A stretch of 55,371 bases of DNA from CAYNEO01 sp964396245 (GCA_964396245.1 CAYNEO010000022.1:1-55371); one strand, 5' to 3'; numbered from the stretch's first letter, positions 1 to 7,338 are shown. Notes: generated by a model not told the origin, from the sequence alone. Made by a program: numbers and translations.

Positions 1-190
1 GACCATAGAACGGCGAATTGACAATCCGCAACAGCTTCGCTGTCAGGGCCGGGTCGCGAATCAACACATCGGCCAGTTCTTGAGCCGACGACGTTTCATC
101 CTTGACCACGCGAAGTACCTCGGCCAGCGTTTGCGGCAGCGATAGTAACTCTTTGTGGTCCTGGAGAATCTTGTTTATAATATCGTTCAT
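1..190 (-). CDS. HDOD-domain protein, N-terminal fragment cut by the window edge
   Basis: The reverse strand reads as 63 codons from an ATG at 190 and runs off the window with no stop. The peptide ends in IRDPALTAKLLRIVNSPFYG, the classic first part of an HDOD domain (a degenerate HD phosphohydrolase relative found in signalling proteins). The preceding SLPQTLAEVLRVV stretch also fits the start of that domain, so the domain begins almost at the N-terminus. HDOD proteins usually act as regulators in motility, c-di-GMP or stress signalling; the output domain, if any, lies outside the window. The gene follows the RNase H-fold gene after 72 nt on the same strand and may be the last member of that operon. 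The family call is firm and the biological role is unknown. Confidence 0.8.
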   Translation of the reverse strand, partial: MNDIINKILQDHKELLSLPQTLAEVLRVVKDETSSAQELADVLIRDPALTAKLLRIVNSPFYG

Positions 191-262
191 ACAAGGATAC
201 CCACCATTTAGTAATAATATCGGACAGAGAGCGGACAGGTTGAGTCGGAATTCGATACCAGG

Positions 263-1480
263 TCAGGATTTAAGCCGATTTTGAAGCCGCAGCAGGCGCT
301 TTTTGAGCAGATTTTTGTGGGTCGTCCCCTCGGGACAGCGATTTTCTGCCCTCAGGGCGAATTCGTAGGCTTTCCGGTGTTCTTTGGCGCGATGCTCGAA
401 ATACTTGGCCAATTCGACATTCGCCTCGTACCCCTCGCGCGAATCAGACAGCGACAGTTGTTCCCAGATTGTCACCGCGTTCTCCCACTTCCCCGCCCGC
501 TTGAGAGCCAGTGACTGGTAGAGCAGGATATCCTCCGTCAGGTCGCCGACAACATCCGCGTCAATGCGCTTTAGAATATCCAGCACCCGGTCATGTTCCT
601 TCCGGCGTCCGTACACCCGCGACAGCGAATAGACGTCATCAATCTCATCGAGAATCTCTCCGTCCGTTTGAAACGCCCCCGCGATCATGCCGGTCAGAAA
701 ATGCAGCGCAAAAATATCCTGACGATTGTGCTCGAGCACGTCGTTCATGAAGTCAATCGTCTCATCGGACACCCAGGAAAAGTATACCGACGGTATCAAA
801 TACCCCGGAATATCATTTTCGCGATAGTATTGAAACAACTCCCGCTCGATATTGGTCAGCGTACAGTCTCTCAGCCGCCGACGAAACAGCCGTCTGGTCG
901 GATGCAACAGATCCAGATGGCCGGCCGGCTCGACGTCTTTCGCGACCCGGTTGATAATCATCCGGTCTCGAATCACCGCCATGTCAAACGCCAGTCCGTT
1001 ATAACTGACCATGACTTTGCCCCCCGATATCTCCTCCAGCACCGCCTCCAGCATCGCCGCCTCGTCCGAGTAATCCGGCAACAGGTATTGCCTCACTTCG
1101 AATCCCTCGTCCGTGAGCGAACCACAGCCAATCAGAAACGCCACCGTCCCCGCGCCGCCGAGTCCGGTCGTCTCCGTATCGAAAAACAGAAGCGATCGTG
1201 GATCAACCTCACCGGGTTCGTCATACGTGCTGAAAGCCGACCGCGGGTGTGCCAGCGAGTCCGGCGGCTTTTCCAGCATTACCTCACCGAATCGATACCC
1301 ATACGGATAGACCGTCTGCACCAGGCAGTATATACCGGCTTCGGCGTGCACCAACTTACCGCCCATGCTTTCCGCAAGCCGGTGGTACCGCTCCGGGAGG
1401 TTCGGGCGCGGCCGTTCGGAAGGAGTCGCGATCAGATCTTTGAACCGGTCGAGACGATCGTTAATGTTATCAGAGGTCAT
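263..1480 (-). CDS. RNase H-fold exonuclease-like protein (YprB type) with C-terminal TPR-like helices
   Basis: This 405-residue protein carries the exonuclease motif I sequence LLFFDTETTGL near residue 95, then a conserved VSYNGLAFDMAVIRDR block and a later HNRQDIFAL block, the DEDD-type acidic pattern of the YprB/RNase_H_2 family. The last ~120 residues are amphipathic helices of TPR type (LYQSLALKRAGKWENAVTIWEQ). Family members are thought to be 3'-5' exonucleases on DNA or RNA, but most are uncharacterised. The start overlaps the stop of the HEAT-repeat gene by 11 nt and has no clear Shine-Dalgarno, which suggests translational coupling. No secretion signal is present, so it should be cytoplasmic although the two upstream genes encode exported proteins. 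Confidence 0.75.
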   Translation of the reverse strand: MTSDNINDRLDRFKDLIATPSERPRPNLPERYHRLAESMGGKLVHAEAGIYCLVQTVYPYGYRFGEVMLEKPPDSLAHPRSAFSTYDEPGEVDPRSLLFFDTETTGLGGAGTVAFLIGCGSLTDEGFEVRQYLLPDYSDEAAMLEAVLEEISGGKVMVSYNGLAFDMAVIRDRMIINRVAKDVEPAGHLDLLHPTRRLFRRRLRDCTLTNIERELFQYYRENDIPGYLIPSVYFSWVSDETIDFMNDVLEHNRQDIFALHFLTGMIAGAFQTDGEILDEIDDVYSLSRVYGRRKEHDRVLDILKRIDADVVGDLTEDILLYQSLALKRAGKWENAVTIWEQLSLSDSREGYEANVELAKYFEHRAKEHRKAYEFALRAENRCPEGTTHKNLLKKRLLRLQNRLKS

Positions 1481-2423
1481 CTTGTGTAGTATACGTGCGA
1501 ATCGCAGATTCGATCTTGAGGCGTACCAGTCTGTCAGTCACTTCGTTCAGAAGTCGCTCCTGGATGTTCGACACATTTCTCGGGTCGGCCACCACCAGCG
1601 CCACCCCCGCGTGCGCCTGCATCTCCAGGTCGGGCGAACCTACCATCTGGAACAACAGCATGATAGCAGTGTCTCCGGCCAGCCTGCCCAGCAGATCACA
1701 GCCGAGATAGCCGACGTAGGGATTGGGCGAAAACAGCGAATCCCGGAGTACATCGATTGTTTGCGCCGTATCCATCGGCAGAAGCGCCTCGAACGCCTCG
1801 AGGCGCGCCCCGTAGAAATCATCGCCGAGCATATGAACCAACTCCGCTTCGATCAACGGTACCTGCAATTTGCGGCAGGCCACCGCCGCCGACTTGCGCA
1901 CCTGCCCTATTGTATCGGCCAACGCCGCCGAGACCGTCTCCGAACCGCGTTCATCGCCGATTTTCCCCAGCGCCGTGATTGCCTGGTCGCGCACCTGCCA
2001 GCTTTCTTTGTCCGACACCGCGATGAGCGGCACTACCGCCGCCGTGTCGCCGATATCCCCGAGCGCCCAGCAGACCCGCTGGACAATCAAATCATCCGGT
2101 CGTTTGAGCGCCGCGACAAGGTCCGGCACCGCCGGAGAACCGATCCGTTCAAGCGTCCAGATCACTGTCCAGCGTTCGCGCGCCGACTTGGTCTTGAATT
2201 TCTCGATCAAGAACGGCACCGCCTCGACACCGTACGCCGCAATCGAATCCATCGCCGGCTCGTTCATGTCGCGATAGCGTACTTCGCCCGATGACGCTAT
2301 GATAAACAATGAGTCGAGCTTCTCTTCCAGCCCTGCCGGCTCCGGGTCAGCGGCAAACAGCGAGCCTGCCGCTATCAGTAGTATAACGGTGCCTGTCGAT
2401 ATTTTCGCAATCACATTCCGCAT
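1470..2423 (-). CDS. secreted HEAT-repeat protein
   Basis: The protein has 317 residues. Residues 1-25 form a signal peptide ending at SLFAA-DP. The rest is built of HEAT/PBS-lyase-type helical repeats, for example the units around VPDLVAALKRPDDLIVQRVCWALGDIGDTAAV and the next ~31-residue repeats with ALGKIGDERGSETV and FEALLPMDTAQTIDV. Such repeats make protein-binding superhelices and no catalytic residues are seen. The gene starts 7 nt after the stop of the solenoid-repeat gene and overlaps the RNase H-fold gene, so the three are likely cotranscribed. It may be a periplasmic partner of the solenoid protein, which is inference from position only. Confidence 0.7.
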   Translation of the reverse strand: MRNVIAKISTGTVILLIAAGSLFAADPEPAGLEEKLDSLFIIASSGEVRYRDMNEPAMDSIAAYGVEAVPFLIEKFKTKSARERWTVIWTLERIGSPAVPDLVAALKRPDDLIVQRVCWALGDIGDTAAVVPLIAVSDKESWQVRDQAITALGKIGDERGSETVSAALADTIGQVRKSAAVACRKLQVPLIEAELVHMLGDDFYGARLEAFEALLPMDTAQTIDVLRDSLFSPNPYVGYLGCDLLGRLAGDTAIMLLFQMVGSPDLEMQAHAGVALVVADPRNVSNIQERLLNEVTDRLVRLKIESAIRTYTTQDDL

Positions 2424-2430
2424 GTTTATA

Positions 2431-4398
2431 TCACTGCTTCTGTGCCGTCGCCTCCGTCGTGTCGCTCGGAGTCAATTCAATATCCATCCCGCCGCCCCAG
2501 CGGGAATCAGTCTTCCAGTAAAAATTGTTTTTGCCGTTGCCCGCGTACTGATCATCGCCGCCCAGATCAATAAACAACCCGATCGAGCCAAAATCTCTTC
2601 GCGGGTTCCCGTATCCCTGCGTGTTGTCCGGGTTACGCGAGAAATACCGGTCGTCTCCCTCATTATCGATTAACACCCCCGCTCCGTTAGCCGAGCCCGC
2701 CCCCTGCGAGAGATCGTAACAGGTGTACGTATCATTGCCGTGACGGTCGAGCATTATCCCGCAGGAATAATCATGCCCGCAACCCTGCATCAGTCCCTTG
2801 CCGAAATACACGTCCGAGCCGTAATCATCGACCAGTATCCCCAGCGACATATGCGTCGCCGTTCCCTGTGCGTACTGGAAACACTGGTAGTTGTCGTTGC
2901 CGGTCGAATCGTAAATCACGCCCAGCGACCACCAGTAACTGCATCCCTGCGCGAATATGTCGGCGTAATAATTGTCGTTGCCTTTCGTGTCGATAATCGC
3001 CCCGATACCGCCGGAAATCTCCGGCCTCAACCCGTAGCCGAATCCCTGCGACAGCGAAAGGTAATGATCTTCATAGCGAAGAATATCCTTGTACTTGCCG
3101 CCGGCGTAATATGTGTCTGAGCCGTCCATCTCGTAAATCAGGCCGATTCCCTGCGTGAATCCGAACCCCTGCGAATACAGCGCCGCGTTGTAGATGTCCC
3201 GTCCGCCCTCATCGATCAACAATCCCATCCCGAATGTCCCGGCGCCTTGCACGAACGTGTCGCCGTCATACCGGTCATCGCCCGATTGATCGTACAACAG
3301 CCCGAACCCGAAAAATCCCGACCCGAGCGCGAACGACTTGGCGTCATACCGGTCGTTGCCGCCAAAATCGAGCAACAGCCCGACCGACAAACAGCCCGAG
3401 CCAAGCGCGAAATCTGTCATCGCCGCGTAGTTATCGTTACCGCCCAAATCGATGATAATCACCCCGTGGGGTTTCGAGGGATCGTACGACAGGTTGTAGA
3501 CATCATCGCCGCCGAAATCAAGAATGAAATCATAATCACCGCTGTAATAATCGTTGCCGGGACCGCCGATCCTCCACCCGCTCTGCTTGCCGAGATACGT
3601 TTCCATGTTCGTCCCCGCCGGAAGTGAGCCCATCCCCTTGATGATTTCTTCGGGCGATACCTTGCCCGAGTTGACCACCTGCTGAAGCCCCTTTATCTCC
3701 AGCATCAGCTCCCGTAAGCAGTCGATTCCGGCCCTGACAATCGGGTCCTTGTCGATCTTTGTCCCGAACGAGGCAAACTGCTCGGTATAGGCTTCTTCCG
3801 CCTTCTCCGTGGAATCCAACTGCTCCGGCGTGTAGAACTCTTCTTCTTCGCGGGTAACCAGCAGTTCCTTGTACTCGTTGGACAGGAACCGCTTCTGCTC
3901 AGACGTGAGCCCCGCCAGCATGGCATCGGTTGATTTCGGGAAAACAACATCGAGATACCCTGCCACCCGCGCCAGCAGTTGATTCAGATGAAATTCGGTG
4001 AAAAACAGGTTGTAGTGCCGGCTCATCTCGGCCACAGTCGGCTTGTAGGCTCCCTGGCGGCTGGTCTGGTATTCCCCTTTCAAATCCTCGAACAGAATCC
4101 CCGCCAGGATTTCCGGCTGGGTCGGGGCGTGGGCGCCGCGAAGTCCCTCGGCGTAGTCGATCATGTTCACCGGCTGATGCATCAGATCGGCCACGGTCCA
4201 CAACCGGAACGAATCCGGCTCGGTGTAATCCGAGCGAAACGAGATATCGGTCGGCTTCAGACCAAGATAATTGGAGAGATCTTCGAGCCCGAACTGTTCC
4301 GGCGCGACTTCCAGGCTGTCGCCCGCGAAAACGGCCGGCGATGCTATCCAGAGCAGCAGGGTGACGACAAGAATTCGCATACGCATATAAGAATGCAT
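2431..4398 (-). CDS. secreted protein with about 11 Asp/Gly/Tyr-rich solenoid repeats, unknown function
   Basis: The protein has 655 residues and a signal peptide (residues 1-25, cleavage near VFA-GD). A helical N-terminal region (about 26-270) with charged stretches precedes a repeat region from about 278 to 640. The repeat unit is 26-28 residues with consensus G-(L/I/V)-(L/I)-x-D-x-x-G-x-D-x-Y, a short variable loop, then Q-G-x-G and a hydrophobic stretch leading to the next G. Eleven or so copies can be seen; two carry insertions, near 430-460 and 588-603. The pattern recalls Ca2+-binding RTX or beta-solenoid repeats but the period and the Q-G-x-G element differ. I recognise no named family. 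Start choice among Met1, Met5 and Met7 is open because no strong Shine-Dalgarno is present. Confidence 0.7.
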   Translation of the reverse strand: MHSYMRMRILVVTLLLWIASPAVFAGDSLEVAPEQFGLEDLSNYLGLKPTDISFRSDYTEPDSFRLWTVADLMHQPVNMIDYAEGLRGAHAPTQPEILAGILFEDLKGEYQTSRQGAYKPTVAEMSRHYNLFFTEFHLNQLLARVAGYLDVVFPKSTDAMLAGLTSEQKRFLSNEYKELLVTREEEEFYTPEQLDSTEKAEEAYTEQFASFGTKIDKDPIVRAGIDCLRELMLEIKGLQQVVNSGKVSPEEIIKGMGSLPAGTNMETYLGKQSGWRIGGPGNDYYSGDYDFILDFGGDDVYNLSYDPSKPHGVIIIDLGGNDNYAAMTDFALGSGCLSVGLLLDFGGNDRYDAKSFALGSGFFGFGLLYDQSGDDRYDGDTFVQGAGTFGMGLLIDEGGRDIYNAALYSQGFGFTQGIGLIYEMDGSDTYYAGGKYKDILRYEDHYLSLSQGFGYGLRPEISGGIGAIIDTKGNDNYYADIFAQGCSYWWSLGVIYDSTGNDNYQCFQYAQGTATHMSLGILVDDYGSDVYFGKGLMQGCGHDYSCGIMLDRHGNDTYTCYDLSQGAGSANGAGVLIDNEGDDRYFSRNPDNTQGYGNPRRDFGSIGLFIDLGGDDQYAGNGKNNFYWKTDSRWGGGMDIELTPSDTTEATAQKQ

Positions 4399-4437
4399 TT
4401 CAAACGTTTCCGGTCAATAACAATGATCGGCCGGGGT

Positions 4438-5028
4438 TCATTTCTTCTTGGTGAGGACCCAGACAAATTCGGTCAGCCGTGAATAGATCCGGCGGCGAAG
4501 GCCTACCGGCAGAAGCGTTCTCCACCCCCCCTTGACGAGGCTGGTCCGCTCGAAAACAACCGGATTCTCGATAATCAGCGGCACGTAGTTGTGAACCCAG
4601 AAATTCCGGAAATGCCGGCGAAGGTCTATCAGGTACAAATGCCCGCCCCCCTGCGCCATTCGCTGACGGGGCGGGGCCATCCGGGTCTTGCCCGACAGGT
4701 AGCAGAATCCGCCCGGTTTCAACAGCCGGTAAATCTGGTCGGCGAGATGGGCCGGGTTGTCGAATCGGTGGTAGCACTGGTCGCAGATAATCAAATCATA
4801 AGATTCATCGTGAAGCGACATATCGAACGGGTCGGAGGTAATATACCGCGCAAAATACCGGTCGAAATAGACATGGGGCTCCTCCCCGTTCGGCCGGACA
4901 TTCAGGCAGTCCATGGTAATCAACGGATTAAATGAAAAATGCTCGCAGACACTGAGCACCTGCCGCCGGGGAAGGTCGGTGTTATAGGCCTGCTGGAGTC
5001 GATTTCGCCCCGCCGCCCGACTTCTCAC
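4438..5028 (-). CDS. class I SAM-dependent methyltransferase-like protein
   Basis: The region YDLIICDQCYHRFDNPAHL followed by IYRLLKPGGFCYLSG is the motif II/III signature of class I methyltransferases (post-strand-4 acidic/aromatic segment, then LKPGG). Motif I is poor: RRQVLSVCEHFSFNPLIT lacks the usual GxGxG, so SAM binding may be altered or the substrate-binding side changed. A basic C-terminus ends in TKKK. I place the start at the GTG at 5028 because a GGAGGAG lies 6-8 nt before it; an in-frame ATG at 5043 gives five more residues but has only AAGGT next to it. The gene sits 39 nt upstream of the solenoid-repeat gene on the same strand. The substrate cannot be told. Confidence 0.6.
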   Translation of the reverse strand: MRSRAAGRNRLQQAYNTDLPRRQVLSVCEHFSFNPLITMDCLNVRPNGEEPHVYFDRYFARYITSDPFDMSLHDESYDLIICDQCYHRFDNPAHLADQIYRLLKPGGFCYLSGKTRMAPPRQRMAQGGGHLYLIDLRRHFRNFWVHNYVPLIIENPVVFERTSLVKGGWRTLLPVGLRRRIYSRLTEFVWVLTKKK

Positions 5029-5145
5029 GCCATACTCCTCCATACCTTAAACATCGGAACCTGCTCCCAAAAACTGAGGCGGAAATGGCGCGACAAGAAC
5101 AGGGGAGCCCACCAGAGCATCCCTCATCACAGAATCACTTCTCCC

Positions 5146-5574
5146 TCACGTCCAGCTGTCATCCACGGCACAAACCAACACGCCGGTTTCGTCGATGACC
5201 CACGTATCTATCGTGGCATCGTCGATATTGGATCTAGCTACGGAAGTAAAGTTCTCCGGTCCTGCTTGGATGTCATAGGAATATCGGGCGCTGGGCATAA
5301 TCTCCAGGCCGATCTCGGGAAACATGCCGCCGTCACCCGCAGAAATAGCCACCCCGTTGTCACCGTACCGGGGCGGATTGGAGCTTTGCCGGAATATCTG
5401 TTCCATCCAGTAGATCTGTTTTAGGACTTGCTGCGCCTCTAACTGGGGATCATCGGGGCTCGCATAACTCGTGGGATTGTCGGAACAGCCAATCTGCATA
5501 CCGATGATCATACATACGATCATCATCCCAACGAGCGGGAATCCTCTTATCCCTTTGTGATTCAGCTTGAACAT
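5146..5574 (-). CDS. divergent type IV pilin paralogue with lipoprotein-like N-terminus
   Basis: This 142-residue protein is clearly related to the neighbouring pilin at 5750-6178: both share LKQIY, the SNPPxYGDxGV segment, FPEIG, and a DxWxIDxTGVLxC tail. Its N-terminus differs. The prepilin motif GFTLIE is replaced by GFPLVG, so the conserved Glu5 is Gly. The hydrophobic helix then stops at a Cys followed by SDNPTS, which looks like a lipoprotein signal (MQIGC; the -3 residue Gln is not typical). The ATG at 5574 is chosen because AGGAGG lies 6 nt before it. It is likely a pilin copy that was repurposed as a membrane-anchored protein or is decaying. Its promoter region carries a 2-bp deletion relative to the functional pilin promoter. 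Confidence 0.65.
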   Translation of the reverse strand: MFKLNHKGIRGFPLVGMMIVCMIIGMQIGCSDNPTSYASPDDPQLEAQQVLKQIYWMEQIFRQSSNPPRYGDNGVAISAGDGGMFPEIGLEIMPSARYSYDIQAGPENFTSVARSNIDDATIDTWVIDETGVLVCAVDDSWT

Positions 5575-5640
5575 ATGCGCCTCCTGATACTTCTCTGAGA
5601 GGAGGCTTGCGAATTGGTGGTAATCCCCGCCGGTGTCGAC

Positions 5641-5652
5641 GCAAAGCCTGCC
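5641..5652 (-). promoter_or_regulatory. degenerate sigma-54 promoter upstream of the divergent pilin
   Basis: On the minus strand the sequence reads GGCAGGCTTTGC. Compared with the sigma-54 promoter of the next pilin (GGCACGGGCTTTGC) it lacks exactly two bases (CG), which shortens the -24/-12 spacing from 10 to 8. It lies at a similar distance from its start codon (67 versus 75 nt). Sigma-54 is strict about this spacing, so the promoter is probably weak or dead unless GA further upstream serves as the -24 element. Confidence 0.45.
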
Positions 5653-5696
5653 TCCCCCTTGTCTACCTGTCCTAACCAACTTTCATCTTATTCTCC

Positions 5697-5726
5697 AAAA
5701 AACAAGGGGCGCCCGATGGGCGCCCC
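5697..5726 (-). terminator. Rho-independent terminator of the pilin gene at 5750-6178
   Basis: On the minus strand a perfect 9-bp stem GGGGCGCCC/GGGCGCCCC with a 3-nt loop is followed by TTGTTTTTT. It begins 24 nt after the pilin stop codon. Confidence 0.85.
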
Positions 5727-5749
5727 TGATCTACTGAAGATCGCTAGTC

Positions 5750-6178
5750 TTAGGTTGTGGCGTCGTCGTTATCGCAGAGCAACACACCGGTCTGGTCAAT
5801 GTGCCATTGATCTATAGTGACGTCGTCGTCCAGGTTGGCGGTAGCAGTCGCCGTGAAGTTGTCCACGCCACCTACGATAGAATAGGTATACAGCGCGTTG
5901 GTCATTACCTCGACGCCAATCTCCGGGAACGTCCCGCCACCGGGAGCGATAGTCACACCGAGGTCGCCGTAGGTCGGAGGGTTGGAACCCTGACGGTAGG
6001 CGCGCTCCATAGTGTAGATCTGCTTCAGAAGCTGCTTGGCTTCAGACTGCTTCGACTTGACCGTGGCCTGCATGAACCGCGGGATAGCCAGCGCGGCCAG
6101 GATGCCGATGATCACGACCACAATCATCAACTCGATAAGGGTGAAACCCTTCTGGCGATTGTGAAACTTTGAGAACAT
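5750..6178 (-). CDS. type IV prepilin, major-pilin-like
   Basis: The N-terminus MFSKFHNRQKG-FTLIELMIVVVIIGILAALAIPRF is a textbook class III signal: a short basic leader, Gly at -1, Phe1 and Glu5, then the alpha1 membrane helix. The mature protein would be about 132 residues. The start at 6178 is preferred over an in-frame ATG at 6190 because GGAGG lies five bases before it. The C-terminal part ends in an acidic tail with one Cys (LLCDNDDATT). It should be cleaved by a prepilin peptidase and assembled in a type IV pilus or pseudopilus in the periplasm. It is monocistronic, with a sigma-54-type promoter at 6253-6267 and a strong terminator, as expected of an abundant pilin controlled by the nearby NtrC-type regulator. 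Confidence 0.92.
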   Translation of the reverse strand: MFSKFHNRQKGFTLIELMIVVVIIGILAALAIPRFMQATVKSKQSEAKQLLKQIYTMERAYRQGSNPPTYGDLGVTIAPGGGTFPEIGVEVMTNALYTYSIVGGVDNFTATATANLDDDVTIDQWHIDQTGVLLCDNDDATT

Positions 6179-6252
6179 GAACACCTCCAAAAATTCACCT
6201 TAGTTAAGGTTGGTTGTGGTTGACTTCTCCGTTTTCATCGCTGTTGATAATG

Positions 6253-6267
6253 GCAAAGCCCGTGCCT
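6253..6267 (-). promoter_or_regulatory. sigma-54 (-24/-12) promoter of the pilin gene
   Basis: On the minus strand the sequence AGGCACGGGCTTTGC matches the sigma-54 consensus TGGCACG-N4-TTGC except for the first base. GG and GC are separated by exactly 10 nt. The expected start of transcription is near 6241, giving a ~63-nt leader before the ATG at 6178. A TGTCCGACA palindrome at 6312-6320, 45 bp further upstream, is a possible activator site. Confidence 0.75.
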
Positions 6268-6477
6268 TTCCCCGCGCCGAATTTTGAACAGCTTCATTCC
6301 CCCTAAGTCGTTGTCCGACAGCACACCCCTCCAAAGGGCGATAACAATGGGATGCCTCCGATATTTTCCCCGCTTTTTCCCGACCCCCACCGACGCATTC
6401 TGCGAGACTTCATTGCATTCTGCAACGCCTTTGGACCCGGTGCCCCACCCTGTGGGTGGGGTTTCTTCCGATGCATC

Positions 6478-6617
6478 GTAGGTCGGTGTTCCGAGAGAGG
6501 GAGGCGATAGCCGACCGATCGAGAAACCCGACAACCCGGGGTGATCATGGGGTTTCCATGTCGGGTTTCTTGTCTCCGCCCGCCTTCGGCGTCCGTCGAC
6601 TGCGGAACCCGACCTAC
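6478..6617. repeat. REP/BIME-like palindromic element, copy 1 (140 bp)
   Basis: The element starts with GTAG on both strands. On the plus strand GTAG is followed by a GGTCGG...CCGACC stem (6481-6516); on the minus strand GTAG is followed by GTCGGGTT, which pairs with AACCCGAC (6559-6617 arm). The inner part has an 11-bp inverted repeat GAAACCCGACA/TGTCGGGTTTC. Two facing GTAG-hairpin units are the layout of REP pairs (BIMEs) moved by REP-associated tyrosine transposases (RAYTs). No such transposase is in the window. Confidence 0.8.
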
Positions 6618-6635
6618 AATGTCAGCACTCGTAAT

Positions 6636-6775
6636 GTAGGTCGGTGTTCCGAGAGAGGGAGGCGATAGCCGACCGATCGAGAAACCCGACAACCCGGGGT
6701 GATCATGGGGTTTCCATGTCGGGTTTCTTGTCTCCGCCCGCCTTCGGCGTCCGTCGACTGCGGAACCCGACCTAC
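6636..6775. repeat. REP/BIME-like palindromic element, copy 2 (140 bp)
   Basis: It is an apparently identical second copy of the element at 6478-6617, offset by 158 bp with an 18-bp spacer (AATGTCAGCACTCGTAAT) between them. The identity of the two copies points to a recent tandem duplication. Confidence 0.85.
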
Positions 6776-6810
6776 GAAATCCCCCGGTCCCCTCCCCCCG
6801 GGTGGGCCAC

Positions 6811-6837
6811 AAAAAAAAGGACGCCCGAAGGCGCCCT
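6811..6837 (-). terminator. Rho-independent terminator of the pilin gene at 6861-7289
   Basis: On the minus strand the stem AGGGCGCC/GGCGTCCT (one G-U pair) closes a UUCG tetraloop and is followed by eight T. It begins 23 nt after the pilin stop. Confidence 0.88.
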
Positions 6838-6860
6838 TGCATGAATATGGCGAACTACGT

Positions 6861-7289
6861 CTACGACGCTGTAACGTCGTTCGTTGGATTGGTCAATGTA
6901 CCGGAATCGTCAATAACCCAGGTGTCAATAGCCGGGTCGGCATCGATATTAGCTGTCGCCGTTGCCGTAAACGACGTGGCGTCGCCGACGATCGTATACG
7001 TATATCGAGCGCTACCCTGGATTTCTATCCAGATCTCCTTGAAAGCGTTTTGTGCCGCTGCCGACGCCGGTCCTGCCGGAATATAGTACGTACCGGTTAT
7101 CTGCTGACGATATGCCCTCTGATTAACATAGATCTGCTTAAGTATAAGCTGGGCTTCAGATTGCTTGCTTCGGGTGGATGCCGCCATGAACCTCGGGACG
7201 GCCAACGCGGCCAGGATCCCGATAATAACCACCACTATCATTAACTCGATGAGCGTGAACCCACTCCGCGACAGGAATTTTCTCTGCAT
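6861..7289 (-). CDS. type IV prepilin, second intact copy
   Basis: The 142-residue product begins MQRKFLSRSG-FTLIELMIVVVIIGILAALAVPRF, a complete prepilin peptidase site with Glu5. The rest resembles the pilin at 5750-6178 (KQSEAQLILKQIY, RQQITGTYYIP, IDADPAIDTWVIDDSGTL) but lacks the C-terminal Cys and has its own middle loop. GAGGTGA before the ATG fixes the start. It has its own sigma-54 promoter (7339-7353) and a strong terminator, so it is a single-gene transcript. Two or three similar pilins side by side suggest one major pilin and variants, or pilins used under different conditions; which one forms the fibre cannot be told from sequence. Confidence 0.92.
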   Translation of the reverse strand: MQRKFLSRSGFTLIELMIVVVIIGILAALAVPRFMAASTRSKQSEAQLILKQIYVNQRAYRQQITGTYYIPAGPASAAAQNAFKEIWIEIQGSARYTYTIVGDATSFTATATANIDADPAIDTWVIDDSGTLTNPTNDVTAS

Positions 7290-7338
7290 TGCGTCACCTC
7301 ACTTCGGAATATTCAAACCTTTCGTGGGTTACATTGCC

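Larger units (their letters stand above)
6179..6860. other. 682-nt gene-free region between two pilin genes
   Basis: From left to right it holds the leader and sigma-54 promoter of the left pilin, a hairpin CCCCACCC/GGGTGGGG at 6443-6461 followed by TTTCTT, two tandem BIME-like palindromic repeats (6478-6775), and the terminator of the right pilin (6811-6837). Open frames through the repeats exist on both strands but they simply read the palindromes twice and are not credible genes. Confidence 0.8.

Noticed and set aside
593..2294. Long plus-strand open frames (298 and 309 codons) opposite the RNase H-fold and HEAT genes
   Set aside because: They are antisense to genes with clear domains, rich in Arg/His/Pro, have no ribosome site or family pattern, and arise from GC-rich third positions.
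6303..6842. 179-codon minus-strand frame across the repeats
   Set aside because: It translates the same palindrome twice and contains no domain; a sigma-54 promoter and terminator-like structures lie within or near it.
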